The notes beneath the pieces are model-generated. The model had not been told where the DNA came from. It saw nothing but the letters and a program-made list of their open reading frames with translations, and did not search any database. Source: Fasciola hepatica (taxonomy: Eukaryota; Platyhelminthes; Trematoda; Plagiorchiida; Fasciolidae). From it: a stretch of DNA of 64,000 nt. The DNA is taken from contig CANUEZ040000024.1 of the NCBI GenBank assembly GCA_948099385.1, positions 20,224,001 through 20,288,000 of the forward strand, in the 5' to 3' direction. This document shows, one piece after another, positions 30,108 to 39,788 of the stretch; the stretch's first letter is position 1; each line of letters opens with the position of its first letter. Position numbers and translations under genes: made by a program.

Positions 30108-31341
30108 GTGTCTAGCACCCAAGTGCGGAAAACGTGTGGTAAATGGTATAGAATGCGAGATATGCAAGAGGTGGGCTCACCCACGGTGTTCAGGGATAGC
30201 AAAGGACATCTATGTCCTTTATAAACAGAACCCATGGGCTGAATGGGTCTGTGCCCCCTGCAAGGAGGCGGCCAGTCTGGCCTTTAAACTGCAGGCCCAA
30301 GGGCAGGATCAACGTCCACCAAGTAGTACCTCGGTTGTAAGCCCCAAACCACCGCAAGCAGGTTGTAGTAAGTCGTTTGCGGAAGTAGCATCAACACCCG
30401 AGAGGACAATCATCCGATCGAATGGACCAGCTCCGAGGGCTTGCCAAGCGGTCGTTGCCTCCACTCCTTTGAAGCAGACCGACGAGGGCCAGTGGACGGA
30501 GCAGGAGCCGAGAAGGGCGAGGCAGATCAAAAAGAAGGGCGATTGTAATTGAGCGAAAGATGGGTTGGCTAGGGTGGATGACCCTGCTCTTCTGGTACTA
30601 GAAAACAAGGTGAAGGACTTGCAGAGGCAGATCTTGTCGATGGGCAGGGTCTCAAGCCACAGGCTTCTGATCCTAAACCAGGAAGAACCCGTTATAAGGG
30701 AATCGAAGGCCAGGAGAGACATTGACAGGAGGAGGGTCTGCGACATACTGCGAATCGCAGGTGTTCCGTACCCTCCTACTCTAAGAAGGGTGCACAGAGT
30801 GGGGACATGGAAGTCACCACTAGGGAACAAAGGCGAACTTCGTGCGAGACCAATACCGGTGGAGTTCGCTGATGAGGCTACCCGGGATAGGCTACTGGCT
30901 TGGGCAGCGGCAGTGGCTCAGGTTACCAAGGGTAGATACCAGATTGTGCCGGACGAGCATAGGGTAAGGCCTGGTGGTCTAGCCCCGGGAGGTAACCTTG
31001 CTCGACCAGCCGGGGCGCTGGTGAGAAACCTAAAAGTTCAGCGAAATGCCGTACTAGGCCCTCAGGCCCCGACCCCGATAATAGTAAAGAAGCCACGTGC
31101 GGGGTCGCTAATAGTTGTAATTGAAGGTGCGCTGGAAGACGAGAATTGGCAGTACTGTCCGAAGATAGATGAAAGCGCGACCCCTGCCAGTCGGGATGTT
31201 GTGGCCACTCCTATAGAGATGGATTGGGAGTCGTCGGAAATTCTGGACCATCAGCCGGCCTCATGTACCCCAGTGGGGACATCCGAAGCGAAAAACGGGT
31301 CATCATCTCAGGCGTTGCGCCTGAGAAACAGTCAGGAATGA
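30108..31341 (+). pseudogene. LINE B2 ORF1 (PHD finger protein)
   Basis: The N-terminal PHD-type finger is intact from the insert boundary: CGKRV, CEICKRWAHPRC and WVCAPC follow in order (about 30,124-30,260). A Ser/Pro-rich linker is followed by TGA at 30,550-30,552, where B1 reads a sense codon. Then come a coiled-coil-like KVKDLQRQIL and the ORF1 core shared with LINE A (RRVCDILRIAGVP, about 30,733). The frame ends at TGA 31,339-31,341, overlapping the ORF2 ATG. The natural start codon is upstream of the insert and was separated from this exon-like body by it. PHD fingers in CR1-like ORF1 proteins are known; their chromatin target is not evident from sequence. Confidence 0.85.
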
Positions 31342-34151
31342 ATAACAAAAGACACCTAGGCGATGGAGCAAACGCGGTGGTGTTATATACTAACGCGTGT
31401 AGTATTAGAAACAAATGGGCGGAACTTGCCAAAACCGCTGACGAACAGAAAGCATCAATAGTTGCCGTCACGGAAACGTGGCTTTCTGAAGAAGACCATG
31501 TGCCAGGCCTAATAAGTAACAGTTTTGCAGTCTACAAGCAGGATCGGGAACAAGATCGCCTTGGTGGTGGAGTAGCCATCCTCGTTAGGTCAGGTGCAAA
31601 CCACCTTGAGTCCCAGACCAAGATGTGCACTCGCAATATCCAGCTATGCGCCGTTACGATCATCGTTCCAGGCAGAAGGATTAACGTCGTCTGTGTCTAC
31701 AGGGCACCAAGCACAAACCACGAAGAGGACGTTTGTTTGCTGCGGACTTTGACTGAACTAGTTAAGGACGCACAAAAGACCCTCATAGTGGGTGACTTTA
31801 ATCTTCCGCACATCGACTGGGTGGCTGAGGTCTGCGTGCCGGGATCGGAGGAGCAAACCTACTTAGAATGGCTGCATGATAATGCGTTGCATCAGCATAT
31901 TAGGGAGAATACCAGATATAGGACTGGATGCGTTCCATCCTTGCTGGATCTAGCTATAACGAACTTCTCCAACGATGTGGCTGGACTGCATTATTGTGCA
32001 CCGCTGGGAAAGAGTGACCACGTGTGTGTCAAAATAGTTCTATGTATGCGGCAACCGAAGGTACCCTCAAGGCTGATTAGGAATTTCGGTAGTATGGACA
32101 TAGATAGGTATCGTAATAGGGCGATGGGTTTGACCTGGGACACGCCAGATGAGGCTACTGTCGAGGAGAGCGGGCAGACCATAAAGGGATCCCTGACTGC
32201 CCCACAGGAAGAGTTCGCACCCTTCAAACGAAGGAGTGGGGAGGGCAAACCCATGTGGTGGAAGGCTGCAATAGCCAAGGCCATCAGACGTAGAAACCGC
32301 TCTTGGAACCAGTACAAAGCTTCCGACAGTCAGCTAGCCTGGAACCGCTAAACGAAGCTGAGAAACGAGACTGTAAGCCTTTTGAGAACTTCTAAGCGGG
32401 AATTTGAGCTCAAATTGGCCCAGTCTGTAAGACAACAGCCGAAGAAGTTCTACAGCTATGTACAATCTAAAGGCTCAACAAGAAATGCCGTAGGTCCGCT
32501 ATCCACTAGAGACTATGGTATTGTCACTGATGACCAGGGCAAAGCAGACGCCCTGGGGGAATACTTTGGTAGTGTACATAGGATAGATAGTGGGGTACGA
32601 GTAGATCTGGCTCTGGTGCATCCTCCTCAGTTAAACGAGCTAAATCTCTCAGAGGAATGCGTGCGTAAGTACCTACAGGAGTTAAACAGCCACAAGTTAG
32701 CGGGCCCAGATGGCATTCATCCAGCTATCATCAAGCCGTTGGCGGATATCATAGCTCCATCGGTATGCAGACTGTACAGGTCCACGTTGGACCAGGGTAA
32801 GCTGCCTCAGGACTGGAAAGTCGCGGCAGTCGTGGCAATACATAAGAGTGGGCCCAAGTCGGATGTGCAGAACTACAGGCCGGTAAGCCTAACTAGCATT
32901 CTCTGTGAAGTCCTCGAGAAGATCATCCGTGCCCATATCTGCCAGCACTTACTGCAGCACTCCATGCTAAGCCCGGCGCAGCATGGATTCCTGAAAAATA
33001 GATCTTGCCTCACCAATCTCCTGTGCTTCTTAGATGAAGTAACTCGACGACTGGACGAAGGTAAGCAAGTTGAGGTATGCTACCTCGACTTTGGCAAGGC
33101 GTTCGACTCCGTTAATCATCGTCTTTTGCTACGCAAGATGGAGACTTTCGGTATAGATGGGCCAATATAAAGGTGGCTGGAGGACTTCCTCTCCCACAGG
33201 ACACTTTACGTCAGAGTGGGGGACAGGTGTTCCAGTTTGATGATAGTCACCAGTGGTGTACCTCAGGGATCCGTCCTAGGCCCGGTCCCATTCTTGTTAT
33301 TTATTAATGACCCAGCATCCACTCTTCAATCGCCCAGCTTTATTTTTGCGGATGATGTGAATATTGTTGGATCTAAGAGTAGGGCGGACTTGGGCAGGGA
33401 AATAGGTACCGTCCTGAACTGGGCATACAAATGGGACTTACCTCTAAACGCTCAAAAAAGCCATTTGTTGTCAAAGAAAACAGAGAGCCTAACTGCCGCT
33501 CATGATCAAGGGCTGTTCACCATAGAGGCAGTCAGTAGGGTTAAAGACCTGGGGGTCATCATGAACAGTGACTTCAAATGGTCGGAGCAATGCAACGCTG
33601 CTGCGCATAAGGCTCGTGGGGAGCTCTTTAGACTGCGATCAGCTTTGTCTTGCCGGAAGCCGGAGGTATTCGTACCTATTTACATGGCTATAGTACGACC
33701 TCACTTAGAAGGTAGCGTGCAGGCTTGGTCACCCTTCTACAAAAAGGACGCCGCCTGCCTCGAGAAAGTCCAACGTCTCGCCACGTGAATGGTTGAAGGG
33801 CAGAGGGGTAAGACTTACGAGCAGAGACTCTGTGACCTGAATCTTTTCCCGTTGGAAAGAAGAAGACGTCGAGGGGATCTCGTAGAATCGTTCAAGGTAA
33901 TGAAAAGCTTTTCTGGCCTTAGATCAGCTAGTCTATTCCAAGTCGCCGTAGACTCCAGAACAAGGGGACACGAAAAGAAGTTGATAAAAGCCCGATCTAG
34001 GTTGATGGCTAGATCGCACTTCTTCAGCAATAGGGTTGTGAACAGTTGGAATGGTCTGCCTGGTGAAATGGTAGATTTGCAGACAGTCCAATCCTTCACA
34101 TGTGCCTTAGATCGCAAGTGGTACGAGATCTTTCCTTGTAGTGAGCCTTGA
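31338..34151 (+). pseudogene. LINE B2 ORF2 (endonuclease-reverse transcriptase), three nonsense codons
   Basis: ORF2 starts at the ATG at 31,338, sharing bases with the ORF1 stop. The endonuclease shows TETWLSEEDH, GGGVAILVR, VCVYRAPS, VGDFNLPHIDW and GKSDHVCVK in order. RT follows with HKLAGPDGIHPA, YRPVSLTSI, LDFGKAFDSVNHR, SGVPQGSVLGP and FADDVNIVG. The C-terminal region runs to the TGA at 34,149-34,151. One frame runs the whole length, broken only by TAA 32,349-32,351, TAA 33,168-33,170 and TGA 33,786-33,788. B1 has Tyr, Phe and Arg codons at these places. The enzyme nicks target DNA and copies LINE RNA. Confidence 0.92.
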
Positions 34152-34423
34152 GTATATCAACTAGATGGATGACGGGTAGCACTGTGGTCCTTCTGGAGTA
34201 TGCTTTAGCAGACTTTTTCCCTCATTGCATACTGTCTCAGTGAACGCTCGCGATGCATGATGTCTCTGGCAGTTGATGTGCGATGAGGTTTTCCGTTTCC
34301 CTCTCATTTTTAGCGGGGATTCGACGAAATACACTCGGCAGTGATGGGTGCATAACTGGTGTGCATACCATCGAAGGAATTCTGGACGCTCGATTGGCCG
34401 TGGCCATTACCTGTCCTGTGCAG

Positions 34424-34472
34424 ACTGAACTGAACTGAACTGAACTGAACTGAACTGAACTGAACTGAGCTG
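34424..34472 (+). repeat. (ACTGA)n tail of LINE B2
   Basis: About nine copies of a 5-bp ACTGA unit follow the conserved 3' end of LINE B2. Short simple-repeat tails instead of poly(A) are characteristic of CR1-type elements. Shorter versions terminate the A1 and A2 copies. Confidence 0.9.
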
Positions 34473-34805
34473 ACCTTCATATTCCGGAGCATCGTTTGAT
34501 TGTTAAGTTCATTATCGCTCGTCGGTCGGACGTTTGGGTGGTAGTTATAGTGCTAGGTCCTTATGAGATTCCTTTCATATATCCCAGTTATTCTTAGTAT
34601 TGCACACAATCAGATCAACTAATTATAGTTCACTGGCAGTCGCCAGAATGTTCCTCGATCCATTCATTACAAAATAATGTATTTTGTCAGCATGGCTAGC
34701 ACGAGGTGGAAGCCTTTCGTGTAAAATGTGTCCAGTTGGAACACGTTTTAGACTATTATTGTCATGTGCTATAAGCTAGAGAAATTGACCACTAACATTC
34801 AGTAA
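34473..34805. other. No gene; spacer between LINE B2 and the CACTA-like element
   Basis: AT-rich sequence without open frames of note or recognisable repeats. It ends in the AA dinucleotide that forms the apparent target duplication of the next element. Confidence 0.5.
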
Positions 34806-34960
34806 CCCAAGCAGCACTGCCCAACGTCTGCCCAATTGGGCTAGGGTTGGGCAAACGTTGGGCTTGCCCATCACAACGTTGGGCAACTCTATTGAAATGC
34901 GTTGGGCAGCGCCACCAGCGCCCAATTGGGCTAGGGTTGGGCATGCCCAACGTTCTGAGA
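34806..34960. repeat. Left terminus and subterminal GCCCAAC array
   Basis: The terminal CCCAAGCAGCAC is followed by about ten GCCCAA/TTGGGC units in both orientations, several paired into palindromes such as GCCCAATTGGGC. A 23-bp block starting CCCAATTGGGCTAGGG occurs twice (from 34,831 and 34,921). Subterminal motif arrays of CACTA elements are known transposase or accessory-protein binding regions. Confidence 0.9.
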
Positions 34961-35469
34961 AAATCGCGGAAAATAGTTCCCTCCTTTCCAAAAATCACCT
35001 AAAATTTCGTTTCACTGCGGAATCGGCTATTACAATATTCCCCCACGTTTTTAGTTCAACCACTAAGTTGCCCATATATATATATAAACAAGTAAAACTG
35101 CCAATTGTAGAAGAAAAAGGAGATTTATTGTATAAAAAGGCGGTAAAAATGTACATAAAATTCCGGCATTCGTTGTTGGTCATTCTTGTATTTCACGGAA
35201 TCTTGTTAGGTCTTCTTGCTGTTCACGGGATCTGTAAAATGAAAGTGTGGAAAGTTATGTATTAACCGTTCGAAAAATATGGAACAACCTGATTTTGTAA
35301 GTTTAACTCAGAAACGTATATATTACACACAAAATTATGCGTGTTCTGTTATTCAACATTATACGAGGCAGTGTCTACTTGTAATAGATAAACCGTGTCA
35401 CCACTTCATAGTTCCATACGCATATTCGTGGATGACATTATGCACCATCCGTTTAAAATGAAGCAATGG

Positions 35470-36836
35470 TTACTCAGAAACCCTGAATGAATGAACACAA
35501 CACCAAAAAATAAAAAAACGACGTACCGGCGTAGCCGTCTTCCTTCGCCTCGATCCCGAGCGTTGATAAACCAACGCTTAATGTGCCTCTCTATGACAGA
35601 CCTCGGTTCATCTGCGAATCGTTCTGTCCCACGCACTGCGTCTGTTGTTTCGTGTTAATAATTGTATCGACCTACCCACTACGGCCGCGATCAACCTATG
35701 ATCGTAAACCGATTTCCGTTGCGGGCTACCTAGCCAACAGCAAGTCATAGCAACCTCTTCTCCAATGCTTGCTGCCAGCATACCCCGCACCGTTTCACAC
35801 AGATCTGTACAGGTGAACCGTTTGAGCGTGGTAACCTGAAATTTTAAGTTTCAAATGTAAAAGATTACCATGCTAGCATATACACTTGGGGAAGCAAGAG
35901 TGTCGTTTAGGGTTTCCAAGTCCCCCAACGATTCTGCTCGCAGCGCCTTGGGTGGAACGGCTGATATATGGGTGGCCCCCAATGCGACAGTAAGCGAGTC
36001 GAGCGCCCGTTCCACCTTGCCCAAACGGTTCTCCATATGTTGCGTGGTCACTATGTCGGTATTTAATTAACTAAAAAAGCCACTTACGCATTAACTCACT
36101 CAAATTTTTCAAGATTCGGTTCAATATGACTTTACAGTCAGCTGTTTCTTTGCTATCAAAAAAGGTTAATCGCCAACTTTTAGGGTGACTACCTTCTACG
36201 GAACTCTGGTGAAGGACTGCGGTCATCGCCGGTGGGATACGACTCACGGAATAGCACGGGCGATGATGTCTCGCAGTGAGCCGTATTTGATGTACTGATA
36301 GGAAAAGCTTATTGATAGGAAACGTCAACTTACGAAGCAGCTTCCATAACTCTTTGTAGCACCGGCGGCGGACTAGAAAACAGTTCAAAATGTTTTTGAT
36401 TTGCACGCAATAGAGCCGTATGCTCCTCTTGAAAACTGTCGTCGGAGGACAGTTGCGTCGGTATCCTTACATAAAATTAACTGATAAACTTTCGTACCTT
36501 CTCCGAACTGAATACCGTTGGCCAAAGTGCGTTTGTGGCACGGTGTCGTCTGTGCTACAGGTGGAAGTGTCTTGGAGTAACCGACTTTCAAAAATGAAAG
36601 CGTCTCCAAAGTCGTCTGAGAGAATGTCACATGTAAAACGATTTACCTGTGTGAAACAACTCCACAAAGGCGTATGCCTGGACAGAGTCCGACTGTGGTG
36701 CGCCGGACAGAAGCATTTGGCGGTATTGCGTAAGAGTTGCAACCCGAGGCCACCTTACGCGGTTGCCGCCGACCACCCAGTTGCTGTGCACCACGGCGTA
36801 AGAATTTTCCGCCAAAAATTTTACTACCAAGTACAT
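35470..36836 (-). CDS. DUF4806-type protein carried by the CACTA-like transposon (8 exons, 304 codons)
   Basis: Conceptual splicing on the minus strand gives exons 36,836-36,647, 36,615-36,498, 36,435-36,334, 36,152-36,088, 36,050-35,869, 35,835-35,676, 35,611-35,527 and 35,482-35,470 (stop TAA). All introns are GT-AG, are 31, 62, 181, 37, 33, 64 and 44 nt long, and every phase matches, leaving no internal stop. The N-terminus MYLVVKFLAEN...HSNW...VRWP (residues 1-32) is the start typical of DUF4806 proteins. The middle is helical (ILNRILKNLSELM, about 145-158). The C-terminal region (SLGDLETLNDTL, VRGMLAASIGEEVAMTCCW, EPRSVIERHIKRW) matches the DUF4806 domain layout as I remember it. Its function is unknown; DNA binding or transposition assistance is inference. 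It lies about 200 nt downstream of the transposase, same strand. Confidence 0.75.
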
Positions 36837-37039
36837 CTAAAAGGAAGCACATTAGAAACGGAATAAACAAGTTCTCCTGGGTTTCCCGTCTCCAGACTCA
36901 ACAGCGTGATGCACAACATACATGCCACCACAGAGAAGTTAGGCTGACGACAAATAATTTATGATACGTGCAACAAAGAAACACGAATGGTAACACTGAG
37001 CAGATTACAGGAAGCACGTACATGCGTGTGATGAAATAG

Positions 37040-39143
37040 TTACAAAAATGTATGCAAGACAGGAATGCATACGTGTAACAAATCGACAGATAAAAGTAAG
37101 CACTTACATGCAATAGTGTGAACGGGTGCGTGCAAAACAGCAGACTCTAAGCCATTCACTGAAAAAATGCACAAATATGTTGACCGTAAAGCTTGTGTAA
37201 AAAAATCTCCCAGGACATTGAAGTACTGAAAGTAAACCTCATCGTTGAGAACATTAAAAATCATAGCTGGTTTGCCATTTATTATCATAACGTTGTCCGG
37301 ACGCACATTGGAAAAAAATACCCCGTTTATCAAACAGGAACAGGGGTTTTTACTCATACGGGGTATTGGTATTAGAGTGTCGTCCACGGGGAGCGTTCCT
37401 TCCTGCTGAGAACAGGTACTCAACTCGTGTAAACGCTTGTACAACTGTTCTGCTGGTTTTGCAGGCCCCTTAATCAAGTGCTTAAGCTTGCCCAAATGAG
37501 ATTCATATGGGAAGCTGGAGAAGTTGTCCAGCGTTCCGTGTATCCTAACATCCTCAGCTAGGTGGGTCAAGCAATGCACGTTGTAAACAATATGCTCGGG
37601 GCCATACAATGTCGCCATTTCTTGTACAAAAACACGTAAAACACCTTGGGCAAAATCCAGCATGCGGTTGTGTAAGACGGGATGCAAAAAGATATGTACT
37701 GAAATAAATAACAGTAAAAAATGATTATATAAATCAGAAGGTAATAAATCACGCAGACATACGGGGCCAAGATATAAGAGGAACTGGCGGAATTCCGTTG
37801 CCTTCCAGCGCTCAATGTCACTTGTGTGACGGCATTTACGCTGAAAGTCACACGAAAGAGAAGTGTGTGTTCGTAGGATTCGATCGCCTAGTTCTTCCGC
37901 GGCCGCGCGACTTAGACGGTAGCTTGATGAACGGCTACCCTTTAGTCAGGCGGTAAGTAGTCGTTGGGTGACCCCGAGACATACTAAATGCATGTAGTCC
38001 AACGGGAAAGTATGTACCATATCTATGGACACGGACAGAAATGGACTGTCACCGATGTGATGGCGACGATACTTTCGAGCGCGAAAGTTTCCATCCGTAC
38101 GTGCTCTAGCTTCAATGATGGGGAACGTCATCCTTCCACCAATGTACACTCCGCGTTGGTTACATTTATCACAGCCAAAATAACCAGCAGGGCTTTTGAC
38201 TTGACGAACAAAAGCTCTAGCAGGTGTATCACAGACAATGGCTAGCAAATGACATCGTATAAGAGCATTACGATAGCTGAGGCCATTTTGTAATATGTCC
38301 TTCAACTATTCCACAGTACGATGCATGTACTCATTCAGGTTTTGCGGTTTTTTTGAGCCGCAATAAACACCGACAGTCACGATGGGCGTACTTGCCGGCC
38401 GCACTACCCGTGCCAAAATTGGCCACAGCTGGATAGTAGATGACCGATAAATGGACATTCCGTCTACATTTAGCTGAATATCCACAGAATCCGGTACGGC
38501 AGCTATGCTTTTTATGCAGATAATCAAGCCGTCCTTAAATCCAAGATGGATGTACACACCGCCGTCAAACTGGATCTTTTGACATAAACGTGGCGTGTGA
38601 CAAATTGTACGTGGATCGCATGGGATGCCAGGAATATACCGACTTATGAATGACAGCACGCCGCGTCGCTGTTTCAAAGTCAAATTGTACTTTACAAACA
38701 AGTCAGACATAGATTGCAGCATGGCGTCCTTGTTCACGGTTACTGATATTCTTTCTCCCAGTTCCACTTGCTCGTCTGTTAATAAAATATTAATATGTTA
38801 CATCTTTTTAAACGAACAAACCTGATGAGGTAACAGCGAGGGATGTGGAAGCAACGGGCCGCATGGCGTTCCCGATTAAGTTACCACAGACCTCCTCAAC
38901 TGCTATCCGTGGGAATTCTGAGACCGCTTCAACGGATGCACCAGACGCACAAGCTCTAGCTAGCGCCGATGCTTCAGGAAGCGAATTAATACATTTCTAC
39001 TGAATTAACCTACCCTGAGTCTTCACTTTCGGGCACGAAACTCTGTGCTCCCAAAACGTGGCCTCCTGACAAACGGGACACTGTTGGGCACTGAGCTGCT
39101 TCTTCCTGTTCCGGTACCTCTGGTACTTGCTCTCTTTCGGCAT
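37040..39143 (-). pseudogene. CACTA-like transposase with DUF4218-type region, nonsense mutations
   Basis: The start chosen is the ATG at 39,143 (MPKESKYQRYRNRKK), followed by a CPVC...SCPKV finger. An intron at 38,821-38,776 fits GT-AG and joins to EQVELGERISV. An in-frame TAG at 38,997-38,999 would be removed by a possible 42-nt intron (39,013-38,972). The catalytic region shows NVDGMSIYRSS, CDTPARAF, CDKCNQRG and DYMHLVCLGV. The C-terminal region shows WKATEFRQFLLYLGP and NVHCLTHL...FPYES, typical of CACTA DUF4218 transposases. TAG at 38,306-38,308 and TGA at 37,946-37,948 interrupt an otherwise continuous frame; the TGA sits where relatives usually have Trp. The protein would cut the termini at both element ends. 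Confidence 0.85.
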
Positions 39144-39193
39144 AATTACGTATATCCTAGGAATGAAATCCACAGTGTGATAAGCTAACATAT

Positions 39194-39198
<5 letters not shown>

Positions 39199-39232
<34 letters not shown>
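39199..39232. repeat. (TA)n microsatellite
   Basis: A pure TA run lies just upstream of the transposase start, inside the transposon 5' region. Confidence 0.95.
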
Positions 39233-39233
<1 letters not shown>

Positions 39234-39699
39234 TTGACCGATAATTTCGACAATACACACCTTACAAATAAATACGAATACCACTGAAGCAATATAGTGC
39301 TTTAACGTCTGTTAATGCCACTGTAACGGGTTTACCTAGAACTGAGAAACATAAAAAATGTAACAATATTTCTGTAACAAATCAAGCTAAAACAGACCTT
39401 CAAAATCCTGCCACGAAAAAATAAAGACAAAACTACTTAAAATAGTCGAAACATAGCACACTTATAACATAAACGTTGACAATGAAGACCCCAAGTACTC
39501 CCTTCAAGGGATGAAACCACCTACCACGAGAGAATACGGCGAACCAATATGGCACCGCCCGATCACGAGTGCAGTCAGTAAAACAAAATGAAACCTAAAT
39601 GTAACGAAATCAGATCTGACGACTTGGTAAAAAACATACATATAACAGTTGCTTTTCGTGTTTCACGAAAGTCGGCGTTGGTCATCATGAGAAATGATG

Positions 39700-39786
39700 G
39701 TAATGTGCGCCACCCCAACGCTTCGTTGGGCAGTGCCCAACAGGGTCGGGCAGTGCCCAACAGGGTTGGGCAATGTGCTACTTGGG
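39700..39786. repeat. Right terminus and subterminal GTTGGGC array
   Basis: Five to six GCCCAAC/GTTGGGC units, including tandem CAGTGCCCAACAGGG repeats, precede the terminal GTGCTACTTGGG, which is the inverted partner of the left end with one mismatch in 12 bases. Confidence 0.9.
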
Positions 39787-39788
39787 AA

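Larger units (their letters stand above)
27861..34472 (+). mobile_element. CR1-like LINE, family B, younger copy (B2), split by a retroposon-like insert
   Basis: Excluding the insert at 28,214-30,102 the copy is about 4.7 kb and collinear with B1. It comprises a 5' UTR with a perfect 8-bp hairpin, PHD-type ORF1, an ORF2 that overlaps ORF1 by ATGA, a 3' UTR, the conserved ~90-bp 3' end and an (ACTGA)n tail. The 5' end abuts the tail of LINE A2, as B1 abuts A1. Four in-frame stops were found, so the copy is inactive but close to intact. Confidence 0.92.
34806..39786 (-). mobile_element. CACTA/EnSpm-like DNA transposon, complete, two genes
   Basis: The element is 4,981 bp. Its ends are CCCAAGCAGCAC at 34,806 and, as reverse complement at 39,786, CCCAAGTAGCAC, flanked by AA on both sides (a possible 2-bp target duplication). 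Both ends are packed with GCCCAAC/GTTGGGC units. Inside, read from the right end on the minus strand, lie a transposase gene with a DUF4218-type C-terminal region and then a DUF4806-type gene. Gene content and subterminal repeats fit the CACTA/EnSpm superfamily as found in animals. Superfamily placement is by motif memory, not by search. The second gene looks intact, the transposase does not. Confidence 0.85.

Noticed and set aside
34424..34472. Short direct repeats that might suggest a CRISPR-like or satellite array
   Set aside because: They are 5-bp ACTGA units with no spacers at a LINE 3' end, the usual CR1-type tail.
36643..36870. 75-codon frame overlapping the first DUF4806 exon in another phase
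   Set aside because: It could be joined to the transposase exon end by phase, but the residues match no transposase C-terminus, whereas the alternative phase matches the DUF4806 N-terminus.
38997..38999. TAG in the transposase counted as a third nonsense codon
   Set aside because: A GT-AG intron of 42 nt (39,013-38,972) would remove it while keeping frame, so it cannot be counted as damage.
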